From contig JAEUAC010000376.1 of NCBI GenBank assembly GCA_019695455.1, positions 1 through 13,547 of the forward strand: a stretch of 13,547 bases of DNA, written 5' to 3'. Of the stretch, positions 6,376-13,547 are shown piece by piece (position 1 is the stretch's first letter; each line of letters begins with the position of its first letter). The position numbers and the translations under genes are program-made. The notes beneath the pieces were generated by a model. The model ran no database searches and was not told the DNA's origin. It worked only from the letters and a program-made list of their open reading frames with translations. This DNA is from Methylorubrum extorquens (GTDB lineage Bacteria; Pseudomonadota; Alphaproteobacteria; Rhizobiales; Beijerinckiaceae).

Positions 6376-8394
6376 GTGTCCTTCGCCCTGCGGGCGCCGG
6401 ATGCGGAGCGGGTCGAGCTGTGCCTCTTCGCGCCCGGCGCGGCGCACGAGGCGCGGCGCGTGGCGCTGGACCGCGACGGCGACGCCTGGCGTGCCTTCGT
6501 GCCGGGTCTCGCGCCGGGGCAGCTCTACGGCTACCGCGTCCACGGTCCCTACCGGCCGGGCGACGGCCACCGCTTCAATCCGCACAAGCTCCTGATCGAC
6601 CCCTACGCGCGGCTCCTGTCGGGGCCCGTGCTCTGGGACGACGCGCTCTACGGCTTCGACCGCGACGCGGCGGACGGCGACCTCTCCTTCGACACCCGCG
6701 ATTCGGCGCCCTTCTGTCCGCGCTCGGTCGTCGTCGATCCGGCCTTCGACTGGGGGGACGACCGGCCTCCCGCCCGGCCCTGGCCCGAGACGATCCTCTA
6801 CGAGGCCCATGTCCGCGGCCTGACGATGCGGCATCCGGCCGTTCCGCCGGCACTGCGCGGCACCTACGAGGCCCTCGGCCACCCGGTGGTCGTGGACCAC
6901 ATGGTCCGGCTCGGCGTGACGGCGCTGGAGCTCCTGCCGATCCATGCCTTCGCGGACGACCGCTTCCTCGTCGACCGGGGGCTCGCGAACTACTGGGGCT
7001 ACTCGACGCTCGCCTTCTTCGCGCCCGAGCGGCGCTATCTCGGGCCGGCCGGCATCCCGGGCCTGAAGGGCGCGATCCGGGCGCTGCACCGGGCCGGCAT
7101 CGAGGTGATCCTCGACGTCGTCTACAACCACACGGCCGAGCTCGAGGAGACGGGGCCGACCCTCTCGTTCCGGGGCATCGACAACGCCGGCACGTACCGG
7201 CCCCGCCCCGGCGACCGCCGCCGCACGGACAACATCACGGGCTGCGGCAACGCGATCGACGCCTCGCGGCCCGGGCCGCGCGCCCTGATCCTGGATTCGC
7301 TTCGCTTCTGGCTGGAGGAATACCGGGTCGACGGCTTCCGGTTCGACCTCGGACCCGTCCTCGGCCGCGACCCGGACGCCTTCGACGCCGGGTGCGCCCT
7401 GTTCCGGGCCATGCGGGACGACCCCGTGATCGCGCGGGCCAAGCTCGTCGCCGAACCCTGGGACCTCGGGCCGGACGGATACCGCCTCGGCGATTTCCCG
7501 GCGCCGTTCGCGGAATGGAACGACCGCGCCCGGGACGGCTACCGGCGCTTCTGGCGGGGCGACGCGGGCAGCCTGACCGGCTTCGTCCGGGCGCTCGCGG
7601 GCTCCCGCGAGGTGTTCGAGCGCTCCGGCAGGGCGCCCCAGGCCTCCGTGAACTACGCGGCCTCCCACGACGGCTTCCCGACGGCCGACGTCGCGGCCTT
7701 CGCCGAGCGCCACAACGCGGCGAACGGGGAGGGCAATCGCGACGGACACGGCGACAACCTCTCCTGGAACGGCGGCGTCGAGGGCCCGACGGACGATCCC
7801 GCGATCCTCGCCCGGCGCGCCCGCGACCGGCGCAACCTCCTCGCCTCCGCCTTCCTGTCGCTCGGCTCGCCCATGCTCCTCGCCGGCGACGAGTTCGCCC
7901 GGAGCCAGGGCGGCAACAACAACGCCTATTGCCAGGACAACGCGACGAGCTGGCTCGACTGGGAGGCCGCCGCCGATCCCGACCTCCCGGCCTTCGTCGC
8001 GCGCCTGGCGTCCATCCGCCGCGCGCATCCCGCGCTCCGGCGCATCGCCTTCCTCACGGGCGAGCCCGGGCCCGACGGGCGGCCGGACGTCGCCTGGCTG
8101 CGGCCGGACGGGACGCCCCTGCAGCCGGCCGATTGGCACGACGACGGCCTGCGCGCCTTCGCCATGCTGACGGGCGGCGCCGACGGTCCGCCGCTCCTCC
8201 TCGTCGTCAACGGCGGCACGCGGGACCTCGCCGTGCCGCGGCCCGGCCCGGAGGCCGGTTCGGGATGGCGCGCGCTGCTCACGACGGCGACGTCGACGGG
8301 CGCTGCGGACGGGTCCGAACACCCGCGGGACCGGCCCGGAACATTCGCAGTGGCGGCCCGTTCGGCAGTTCTGTTCGAAGCCACTCAACCATAG
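6376..8394 (+). CDS. glgX: Glycogen debranching enzyme (GlgX/TreX, isoamylase type)
   Basis: This GH13 enzyme cleaves alpha-1,6 branch points of glycogen or limit dextrin and releases linear malto-oligosaccharides for TreY. About 672 residues: an N-terminal CBM48-type beta-sandwich (about 1-120), then the (beta/alpha)8 barrel. Conserved regions are DVVYNH (248-252), DGFRFDLG with nucleophile Asp324, VAEPWDLG with acid/base Glu360, and ASHDGF with Asp432. The GlgX-specific stretches HNAANGEGNRDGHGDN and AGDEFARSQGGNNNAYCQD are present. The start is uncertain: GTG at 6376 has no good ribosome binding site, and family-like sequence (GATPGPGG) continues in frame upstream. The alternatives there are only CTG at 6325 or ATT at 6316, which would overlap the otsA end. 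With treY and treZ downstream it probably plays the TreX role. Confidence 0.92.
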   Translation: MSFALRAPDAERVELCLFAPGAAHEARRVALDRDGDAWRAFVPGLAPGQLYGYRVHGPYRPGDGHRFNPHKLLIDPYARLLSGPVLWDDALYGFDRDAADGDLSFDTRDSAPFCPRSVVVDPAFDWGDDRPPARPWPETILYEAHVRGLTMRHPAVPPALRGTYEALGHPVVVDHMVRLGVTALELLPIHAFADDRFLVDRGLANYWGYSTLAFFAPERRYLGPAGIPGLKGAIRALHRAGIEVILDVVYNHTAELEETGPTLSFRGIDNAGTYRPRPGDRRRTDNITGCGNAIDASRPGPRALILDSLRFWLEEYRVDGFRFDLGPVLGRDPDAFDAGCALFRAMRDDPVIARAKLVAEPWDLGPDGYRLGDFPAPFAEWNDRARDGYRRFWRGDAGSLTGFVRALAGSREVFERSGRAPQASVNYAASHDGFPTADVAAFAERHNAANGEGNRDGHGDNLSWNGGVEGPTDDPAILARRARDRRNLLASAFLSLGSPMLLAGDEFARSQGGNNNAYCQDNATSWLDWEAAADPDLPAFVARLASIRRAHPALRRIAFLTGEPGPDGRPDVAWLRPDGTPLQPADWHDDGLRAFAMLTGGADGPPLLLVVNGGTRDLAVPRPGPEAGSGWRALLTTATSTGAADGSEHPRDRPGTFAVAARSAVLFEATQP

Positions 8395-8406
8395 CGGGAC
8401 ACCATC

Positions 8407-10206
8407 ATGCGGCGACGGCACGCCATGCCGTTCGGGGCCGAGCTGACGGAACGCGGCACGCGCTTCGCACTCTGGGCCCCGAGCGCCCGTTCGGTCGCGC
8501 TGATGGTGGACGGCCGGGAGATCCCCATGGCGCCGTCCGACGGCGGCTGGCGGAGCTGCCTCGTCCCGGACGTGGGCGCCGGCGCGCGCTACGGCTACGC
8601 CATCGACGGCGGCGATCCCGTCCCGGACCCGGCCTCCCGCTTCCAGCCCGACGACCTGCTCGGCCTCAGCGAGGTCGTCGATCCGCGCGCCTACGACTGG
8701 CAGGATCGCGGCTGGGCCGGCCGCCCGTGGGAGGAGGCCGTGATCCGCGAGGTCCATGTCGGGACGGCCACGCCGGAGGGCACCTTCCGGGCGCTCGCCG
8801 ACCAGCTCGAATCCATCCGCGACACGGGGTTCACGCTCGTCGAACTCCTGCCGATCGCCGACTTTCCGGGGCGTCGCAACTGGGGCTACGACGGCGTCCT
8901 CACCTATGCGCCGGATTCGGCCTATGGCCGCCCCGAGGACCTGAAGCACCTCGTCGATCGCGCCCACGCGCTCGGCATCGGCATGGTCCTCGACGTCGTC
9001 TACAACCACTTCGGCCCGATGGGGAACTATCTCCACTCCTACGCCAAGCAGTTCTTCACCGAGCGCCACCAGACGCCCTGGGGCGCGGGCATCAACTTCG
9101 ACGGCGAGAACGGCCGTCCGGTGCGCGACTACTTCATCCACAATGCGCTCTACTGGCTCGAGGAGTACCATTTCGACGGGCTGCGCTTCGACGCCGTGCA
9201 CGCGATCAAGGACGACAGCCCGACCTGGGTGGTGGCCGAGATCGCGGAGCGGTGCCGCGCCGCCCATCCCGGCCGGCCGATTCACCTGATGCTGGAGAAC
9301 GAGGCGAACGAGGCGCGCTGGCTCGAGCGGGACGCATCGGGACGCCCCGTCCTCGACACGGCGCAATGGGCGGACGACATCCACCATTGCTGGCACGTCC
9401 TCCTGACGGGCGAGAGCGAGGGCTACTACGAGGACTTCGCCGACGATCCGGTCGGCCGCCTGGGCCGCGCGCTGGCGGAGGGGTTCGTCTACCAGGGCGA
9501 GCCCTCGGCGCATGCGGGCGGCACGCCGCGCGGCGAGCCCTCCGGGCACCTGCCGCCCTCGGCGTTCGTCGCCTGCCTCCAGAACCACGACCAGATCGGC
9601 AACCGGGCCCTCGGCGAGAGGCTGTCCACGCTGGTGCCGGAACCGAAGCTGGCGCTGGCCCGGGCGGGCCTGCTCCTCGCGCCGCAGATCCCGATGCTGT
9701 TCATGGGCGGGGAATGGTCGGCCTCGCAGCCTTTCCCGTTCTTCGTCGATTTCGCGGACGACCCCGAGCTCTCCAAGGCGGTCCGGGACGGCCGCCGGCG
9801 GGAGTTCCAGCACTTCGCAGCCTTCAAGGACCCGGATTCGGTGCCCGACCCGACGACCGAGGACACCTTCCGGTCCGGCATCCTGGACCCGGCCGAGGCC
9901 GGACGGGAGCCGCACGCGGCCGTCCTCGCCGACACGCGCGACCTCATCGGCCGCAGGCTCGCCCATGTCGTGCCCCTGACCCGCACCGCGTTCGGCGGCG
10001 GCACGTACCGCGTCCTCGACGGGGACGGCCTGCTCGTCGAATGGCACTTCGCGGCGGGCACGCTCGCCTTCGTGGCCAATCTCGGCGACCGGCCGCTCGC
10101 GATCGAGCGCCCGGCGGGCGACCTCGTCTGGACCAACGCGCCGACCGGCGGGCCGCTGCCCGCCTGGACCGGCCTCTTCACCGTGGAGCCGACCCGTGAG
10201 CGCTGA
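8407..10206 (+). CDS. treZ: Malto-oligosyltrehalose trehalohydrolase
   Basis: This GH13 enzyme hydrolyses the alpha-1,4 bond next to the trehalosyl end of malto-oligosyltrehalose, releasing free trehalose and a shortened glucan; it is the last step of the TreYZ route and is cytoplasmic. The protein has 599 residues, normal for the family. An N-terminal beta domain opens with RRHAMPFGAEL, then IREVHVGT (113-120), ELLPIADFPGRRNWGYDG (146-163), LDVVYNHFGPMGNYL (195-209), DGLRFDAVHAI with nucleophile Asp262, MLENEANEARW with the likely acid/base Glu297, and LQNHDQIGN with Asp395. The FMGGEWSASQPFPFF region is also family-typical. The ATG at 8407 is 12 bases after the glgX stop. An ATG at 8425 is possible, but RRHAM before it is itself conserved in the family as I remember it. 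The end overlaps the next gene by 11 bases. Confidence 0.95.
   Translation: MRRRHAMPFGAELTERGTRFALWAPSARSVALMVDGREIPMAPSDGGWRSCLVPDVGAGARYGYAIDGGDPVPDPASRFQPDDLLGLSEVVDPRAYDWQDRGWAGRPWEEAVIREVHVGTATPEGTFRALADQLESIRDTGFTLVELLPIADFPGRRNWGYDGVLTYAPDSAYGRPEDLKHLVDRAHALGIGMVLDVVYNHFGPMGNYLHSYAKQFFTERHQTPWGAGINFDGENGRPVRDYFIHNALYWLEEYHFDGLRFDAVHAIKDDSPTWVVAEIAERCRAAHPGRPIHLMLENEANEARWLERDASGRPVLDTAQWADDIHHCWHVLLTGESEGYYEDFADDPVGRLGRALAEGFVYQGEPSAHAGGTPRGEPSGHLPPSAFVACLQNHDQIGNRALGERLSTLVPEPKLALARAGLLLAPQIPMLFMGGEWSASQPFPFFVDFADDPELSKAVRDGRRREFQHFAAFKDPDSVPDPTTEDTFRSGILDPAEAGREPHAAVLADTRDLIGRRLAHVVPLTRTAFGGGTYRVLDGDGLLVEWHFAAGTLAFVANLGDRPLAIERPAGDLVWTNAPTGGPLPAWTGLFTVEPTRER
10185..10188 (+). promoter_or_regulatory. 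Ribosome binding site for the malQ-treY GTG start
   Basis: GGAG lies seven bases before the GTG at 10196, inside the 3' end of treZ. It supports that GTG as the start and suggests coupled translation with treZ. Confidence 0.6.
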
Positions 10207-12240
10207 TCTCGACCGGCTCGCGGGCCTCGTCGGCGTTCCCGGCCAGTACACGGACGCCTTCGGCCACGAGGTCGCCGTCGACGACGGACGCCGCGCCGGC
10301 CTGCTCGGCCATCTCGGCTTTCCGGCGGAGACGCCGGGCGATCTCGCCGACAGCCTCGCCCGGGCGGAACGCCGTCAGGCGCGGCTGGTCCCGTTCCTCG
10401 TCGTGGCCGAGGCCGGGCGCGTCGCCGAGGTCGCGCTCGGCGGCAGGGCGTCTGGACCTGCCGCGTGGCGGATCACGGACGAGGCGGGCCGCGTCCGCGA
10501 GGGGCGCAGCGAGATCCGCCAGGCGGACGGACGGGCCGTCCTCCGTCTGCCCGTGCTGCCGCCGGGCTACCACGCGCTCGTCGTGACGGCCGGCGGATCG
10601 TCGGCCGAGGCGACGCTCGTCGCGGCCCCGCCGCGCTGCTGGCAGCCGGGCTGGATCCGGGACGGCCGCAAGGCGTGGGGGCTCGCGGCCCAGATCTACG
10701 CGCTGCGCTCCGGCCAGGACCTCGGGATCGGCTCCTACGCGGATGTCGGGGAAGCGGCCGCCGCCGCGGGCGCGCTCGGGGCGGCCTTCGTGGGGCTCAG
10801 CCCCGTCCACGCGCTGTTCGAATCCGACCGGACCAAGATCTCGCCCTACTCGCCCTCGTCGCGGCTGATGCTCGAGACGCTGCACATCGATCCCCGTTCG
10901 GTGCCGGGCTTCGCGGGAAGCCGCGCGGCCTCGCTCCTCGACGACGAGGGGCGCGCGGCCCGCATCGCGGCCCTGCGGGCCGCTCCGCTCGTCGACCATG
11001 CGGGCGTCTGGGCGGAGCTCTCGCCCGTGCTCGCCGCGCTCTGGGCCGAGCGCCGGGGCGTCGGGGACGACGGGTTCGACGCCTTCCGCCGCGACGGCGG
11101 AGCCCTCCTGCAGGACCACGCCGTGTTCGAGGCCCTGTCGGCGCAAGGCCGCGAGACCGGGGCCGGCTGGGTCGGCGAATGGCCGGACGCGCTGCGCCAC
11201 TCCCGCTCCGACGCCGTGCGGGACTTCGCGCGCACCCAGGCCGACCGCGTCGCCTACCATGCCTGGCTGCAATACCAGGCGGACCGCCAGCTCGCGGCGG
11301 CCTCCGCCGCCGCCCGGCGCTCCGGCATGTCCGTCGGCCTCTACCGCGATCTCGCCGTCGGCTCCGACCGGGGCGGTTCCGAGGTGTGGTCCACGCCCGA
11401 GCGCTTCGCCGCCACCCTCTCGATCGGGGCGCCGCCCGACCTCCTCGCGCCCAACGGCCAGGATTGGGGCCTGCCGCCCCTGCACCCGCTCGCCCTCGAG
11501 GAGACGGGACTCGCGGCGTTCCGCGACCTGGTGCGCGCCAACATGCGCCATGCGGGCGCGATCCGCATCGACCACGCCTTCCAGCTCGCGCGGCTGTACC
11601 TCATCCCGTCCGGCGAGGGCGGGCAGCGGGGCGCCTACGTGGCCTACCCGTTCGAGGCGATGCTGGCCGTTCTCCGGCTGGAGAGCCACCGCTCGCGCTG
11701 TCTCGTCATCGCGGAGGATCTCGGGACGGGGCCGGCGGGCTTCTCCGACGCCATCATGCGGTCCGGCCTCCTGTCCTACCGGGTGCTCACCTTCGAGCGC
11801 ACGCCCGACGGCGGCTTCGTGGCGCCGGAGGCCTACCCGGTCGAGGCCCTGTCCGTGATGACGACGCACGACCTCCCGACCTTCGCGGGCTGGTGGCGCG
11901 GCCTCGACACGGAGCTCCGCCTGACGCTCGGCACCTACGATGCGGCGCGTGCCGAATCGGAGCGCGCGGAGCGCGTGACCGACCGCGCCAGGCTCGCGGA
12001 GGCGCTGCATGCGGAGCGGCTGCTGCCCGGGGCCGAGGCGCCCGAGGCGCCGCCCGCGGAGGCGGCCCTGCGCTTCCTCGCCCGCACGAGATCGGCGCTC
12101 AACGCCGTGCAATACGAGGACGTCGTGGGATCCCTGAACCAGCCGAACATGCCGGGCACCACGGAGGGCCATCCGAACTGGCGCCGGAAGCTCGAGCAGG
12201 ATCTCGAGACGATCGCGGCGCCCGGCGGGCCGCTCCCGCG
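10196..12240 (+). other. malQ: MalQ (GH77) module of the fusion
   Basis: Residues 1 to about 682. The first 150 or so form an N-terminal region as in the longer proteobacterial MalQ. The GH77 barrel then shows QIYALRSGQDLGIGSY, SPYSPSSR, GLYRDLAVGSDRGGSEVW, DLLAPNGQDWGLPP, AIRIDHAFQL with nucleophile Asp459, VIAEDLGT with acid/base Glu507, and TTHDLPT with Asp559. The module ends with the typical NQPNMPGTTEGHPNWRRKL (648-666). Length is about that of a stand-alone MalQ, and all key residues are present. Confidence 0.92.
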
Positions 12241-13547
12241 CGTCGACTCAGCAATCGGGTCCGAGGGCAGGGGGCATCTCACGGCCGTGAGCCCGCTCGC
12301 CGCCCCGCCGCCGCGTGCGACCTACCGCTTCCAGTTCCACAAGGACTTCACGTTCGACGACGCCGCGGCCGTGGTGCCGTATCTCGAGGCGCTCGGCATC
12401 AGCCACGTCTACGCCTCGCCCATCGCGAAGGCCCGGCCCGGTTCGACCCACGGCTACGACATCGTCGACCACGGCAGCATCAATCCCGAACTCGGGGGCG
12501 AGGACGGGTTCGTCCGCCTGTCCGAGCGCCTGAAGCAGCATGGGCTCGGCCTGATCGTCGACATCGTGCCGAACCATCTCGGCGTCGGCGGGGCCGACAA
12601 CGGCTGGTGGCTGTCGACCCTCGAATGGGGCCAGCTCTCGCCGCACGCGGCCGTGTTCGACGTGGATTGGGAGCGTCTGGGCGCCGGCGGCAAGCTCGTC
12701 GTGCCCGTGCTCGGCGACCGCTACGGCGTGGCGCTCGAGAAGGGCGACCTCGTCCTCAAGTTCGACGCCGACGAGGGCGCCTTCGCGGTCTGGCACTTCG
12801 AGCACAAGCTGCCGCTCTCGCCGCTCTCCTACCCGCTGGTCCTCGACCGGGCGCTCGCCGCGTTGGACGAGCTCGGCGGCCATGCCGACCTGATCGCCGT
12901 CTCCGAGCGGCTGCGCGCCATGGCCGAGGAGCCGAGCGTGGAGCGTCGCGCGGGGTTCCCGGCCGAGGCCGAGACCCTGAAGGCGCGGCTCGCGGCGGCG
13001 GTGGCGGAGTCGGCCGAGCTGCGGCGGGCCGTGGAGCGAGCGGTCGCGGTGGTGAACGGCGTGCCGGGCCTGCCGGAGAGCTTCGGCACCCTGCACCGCA
13101 TCATCGAGATGCAGGCGTTCCGTCCCGCGCACTGGCGGGTGGCGGCGAGCGACATCAACTACCGCCGCTTCTTCGACATCAACTCGCTCGCCGGCATCCG
13201 CGTGGAGGACCCGGCCGTGTTCGCGGCCGCGCACGCCCTGATCTTCCGCCTCGTGCGCGAGGGCCGGATCCAGGGGCTGCGCATCGACCACGTCGACGGC
13301 CTCGCCGATCCCGAGGGCTATCTCCAGGCGCTCCAGGGCGAGGTCGGCCCGGGCTTCTACGTCGTCGTCGAGAAGATCCTGGAGCCCGGCGAGGCGCTTC
13401 GGCCCTGGCCGGTCGCCGGAACGACGGGCTACGACGTCCTGAACCTGATCGACGGCGTCCTGGTGGATGCGGGCGCCAAGGACGCGCTCACGCGGATCGA
13501 CCGCGCCTTCACGGGCGTCGAGGCGAGCTACGGCGAGCAGCTGCGCG
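10196..13547 (+). CDS. malQ-treY: MalQ-TreY fusion: 4-alpha-glucanotransferase / malto-oligosyltrehalose synthase (3' end cut by window)
   Basis: One reading frame runs from GTG 10196 to the window edge without a stop, at least 1117 residues. Residues 1 to about 680 are a complete MalQ, which transfers alpha-1,4-glucan segments between maltodextrins. About 25 linker residues rich in Ser, Gly, Ala and Pro follow. From about residue 705 the sequence is TreY, which converts the reducing-end alpha-1,4 linkage of a maltodextrin into the alpha,alpha-1,1 linkage of trehalose. Roughly 410 of the usual 800-900 TreY residues are inside the window. I read every codon in this frame and found no stop. The catalytic residues of both halves visible here are intact. 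The start overlaps treZ by 11 bases. The fusion brings chain re-lengthening and trehalosyl formation together. Proteins of this kind have been annotated elsewhere as I recall, so it is probably a known architecture. Confidence 0.9.
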   Translation, partial: MSADLDRLAGLVGVPGQYTDAFGHEVAVDDGRRAGLLGHLGFPAETPGDLADSLARAERRQARLVPFLVVAEAGRVAEVALGGRASGPAAWRITDEAGRVREGRSEIRQADGRAVLRLPVLPPGYHALVVTAGGSSAEATLVAAPPRCWQPGWIRDGRKAWGLAAQIYALRSGQDLGIGSYADVGEAAAAAGALGAAFVGLSPVHALFESDRTKISPYSPSSRLMLETLHIDPRSVPGFAGSRAASLLDDEGRAARIAALRAAPLVDHAGVWAELSPVLAALWAERRGVGDDGFDAFRRDGGALLQDHAVFEALSAQGRETGAGWVGEWPDALRHSRSDAVRDFARTQADRVAYHAWLQYQADRQLAAASAAARRSGMSVGLYRDLAVGSDRGGSEVWSTPERFAATLSIGAPPDLLAPNGQDWGLPPLHPLALEETGLAAFRDLVRANMRHAGAIRIDHAFQLARLYLIPSGEGGQRGAYVAYPFEAMLAVLRLESHRSRCLVIAEDLGTGPAGFSDAIMRSGLLSYRVLTFERTPDGGFVAPEAYPVEALSVMTTHDLPTFAGWWRGLDTELRLTLGTYDAARAESERAERVTDRARLAEALHAERLLPGAEAPEAPPAEAALRFLARTRSALNAVQYEDVVGSLNQPNMPGTTEGHPNWRRKLEQDLETIAAPGGPLPRVDSAIGSEGRGHLTAVSPLAAPPPRATYRFQFHKDFTFDDAAAVVPYLEALGISHVYASPIAKARPGSTHGYDIVDHGSINPELGGEDGFVRLSERLKQHGLGLIVDIVPNHLGVGGADNGWWLSTLEWGQLSPHAAVFDVDWERLGAGGKLVVPVLGDRYGVALEKGDLVLKFDADEGAFAVWHFEHKLPLSPLSYPLVLDRALAALDELGGHADLIAVSERLRAMAEEPSVERRAGFPAEAETLKARLAAAVAESAELRRAVERAVAVVNGVPGLPESFGTLHRIIEMQAFRPAHWRVAASDINYRRFFDINSLAGIRVEDPAVFAAAHALIFRLVREGRIQGLRIDHVDGLADPEGYLQALQGEVGPGFYVVVEKILEPGEALRPWPVAGTTGYDVLNLIDGVLVDAGAKDALTRIDRAFTGVEASYGEQLR
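12314..13547 (+). other. treY: TreY (GH13) module of the fusion, N-terminal half
   Basis: From about residue 707. Family motifs: ATYRFQFHKDFTF at the very start, YASPIAKARPGSTHGYDIVDH, LIVDIVPNHLGVGG, INYRRFFDINSLAGIRVE, GLRIDHVDGLADPEGYL with nucleophile Asp1031, and VVEKILEPGE with acid/base Glu1059. The last part in the window (AGTTGYDVLNLIDG) is also TreY-like. The rest of the barrel and the C-terminal domain lie beyond the edge. A GTG at 12287 in the linker could in principle start a separate TreY. Confidence 0.92.

Noticed and set aside
6420..10199. 1259-codon plus-strand open frame overlapping glgX and treZ in another frame
   Set aside because: Arg/Ala/Pro-rich nonsense translation. 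The correct frames carry all catalytic motifs and end at normal stops.
6268..10251. 1327-codon minus-strand open frame opposite glgX and treZ
   Set aside because: Its length is striking, but it mirrors the sense codons of two well-supported GH13 genes, and its product is a Val/Arg/Glu-rich low-complexity sequence. It is a shadow of codon bias.
10178..12172. 664-codon minus-strand open frame opposite malQ
   Set aside because: It is antisense to the GH77 module, with no domain-like sequence and no ribosome binding site that stands out.

Overview
The window is high-GC DNA, strongly G/C-biased at third codon positions, with densely packed genes. It looks like a chromosomal segment of an alphaproteobacterium, most likely from the Hyphomicrobiales (Methylobacterium-like). 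The evidence is the long-form hpf next to ptsN, a DUF2934 protein, a promoter resembling the alphaproteobacterial general-stress (EcfG) type, and the base composition. The genus is an inference, not something the sequence proves. I see no RNA genes, insertion sequences, CRISPR arrays or phage genes, and no gene-free stretch longer than about 110 bases.

Left part (1-3525). A major facilitator transporter on the + strand (114-1352) converges on three minus-strand genes. In transcription order these are a SpoU/TrmH-type RNA 2'-O-methyltransferase (3525-2668), the long ribosome hibernation factor hpf (2593-2000) and the nitrogen-PTS phosphocarrier ptsN (1923-1459). hpf-ptsN is a familiar alphaproteobacterial pair, but its usual upstream partner rpoN is absent here.

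Right part (3631-13547). A single + strand cluster is devoted to trehalose and glycogen/maltodextrin metabolism: DUF2934 small protein, otsB, otsA, glgX (treX-like), treZ, then one uninterrupted reading frame joining a complete MalQ (4-alpha-glucanotransferase) to TreY (malto-oligosyltrehalose synthase), which runs off the right edge. Most junctions are overlaps or short gaps: GTGA overlap DUF2934/otsB, 77 bases otsB/otsA, about 43 bases otsA/glgX, 12 bases glgX/treZ, 11-base overlap treZ/malQ-treY.

Together the genes encode two full routes to trehalose. OtsA and OtsB make it from UDP-glucose and glucose-6-phosphate through trehalose-6-phosphate. GlgX, TreY and TreZ make it from glycogen or alpha-glucan: GlgX removes branches, TreY converts the reducing end to a trehalosyl unit, and TreZ releases trehalose. 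MalQ can re-lengthen the short oligosaccharides left over, which may be why it is fused to TreY. A GGAAC-N17-GGTT element upstream of otsA suggests that the otsA-to-treY part is switched on by the PhyR/EcfG general stress response, fitting trehalose as an osmo- and desiccation protectant.

The most notable points are the MalQ-TreY fusion, the EcfG-like promoter inside a cluster of palindromes, the 57-residue N-terminal extension on OtsA, and the translational coupling of a DUF2934 protein to otsB. None of these amounts to a wholly unknown system.
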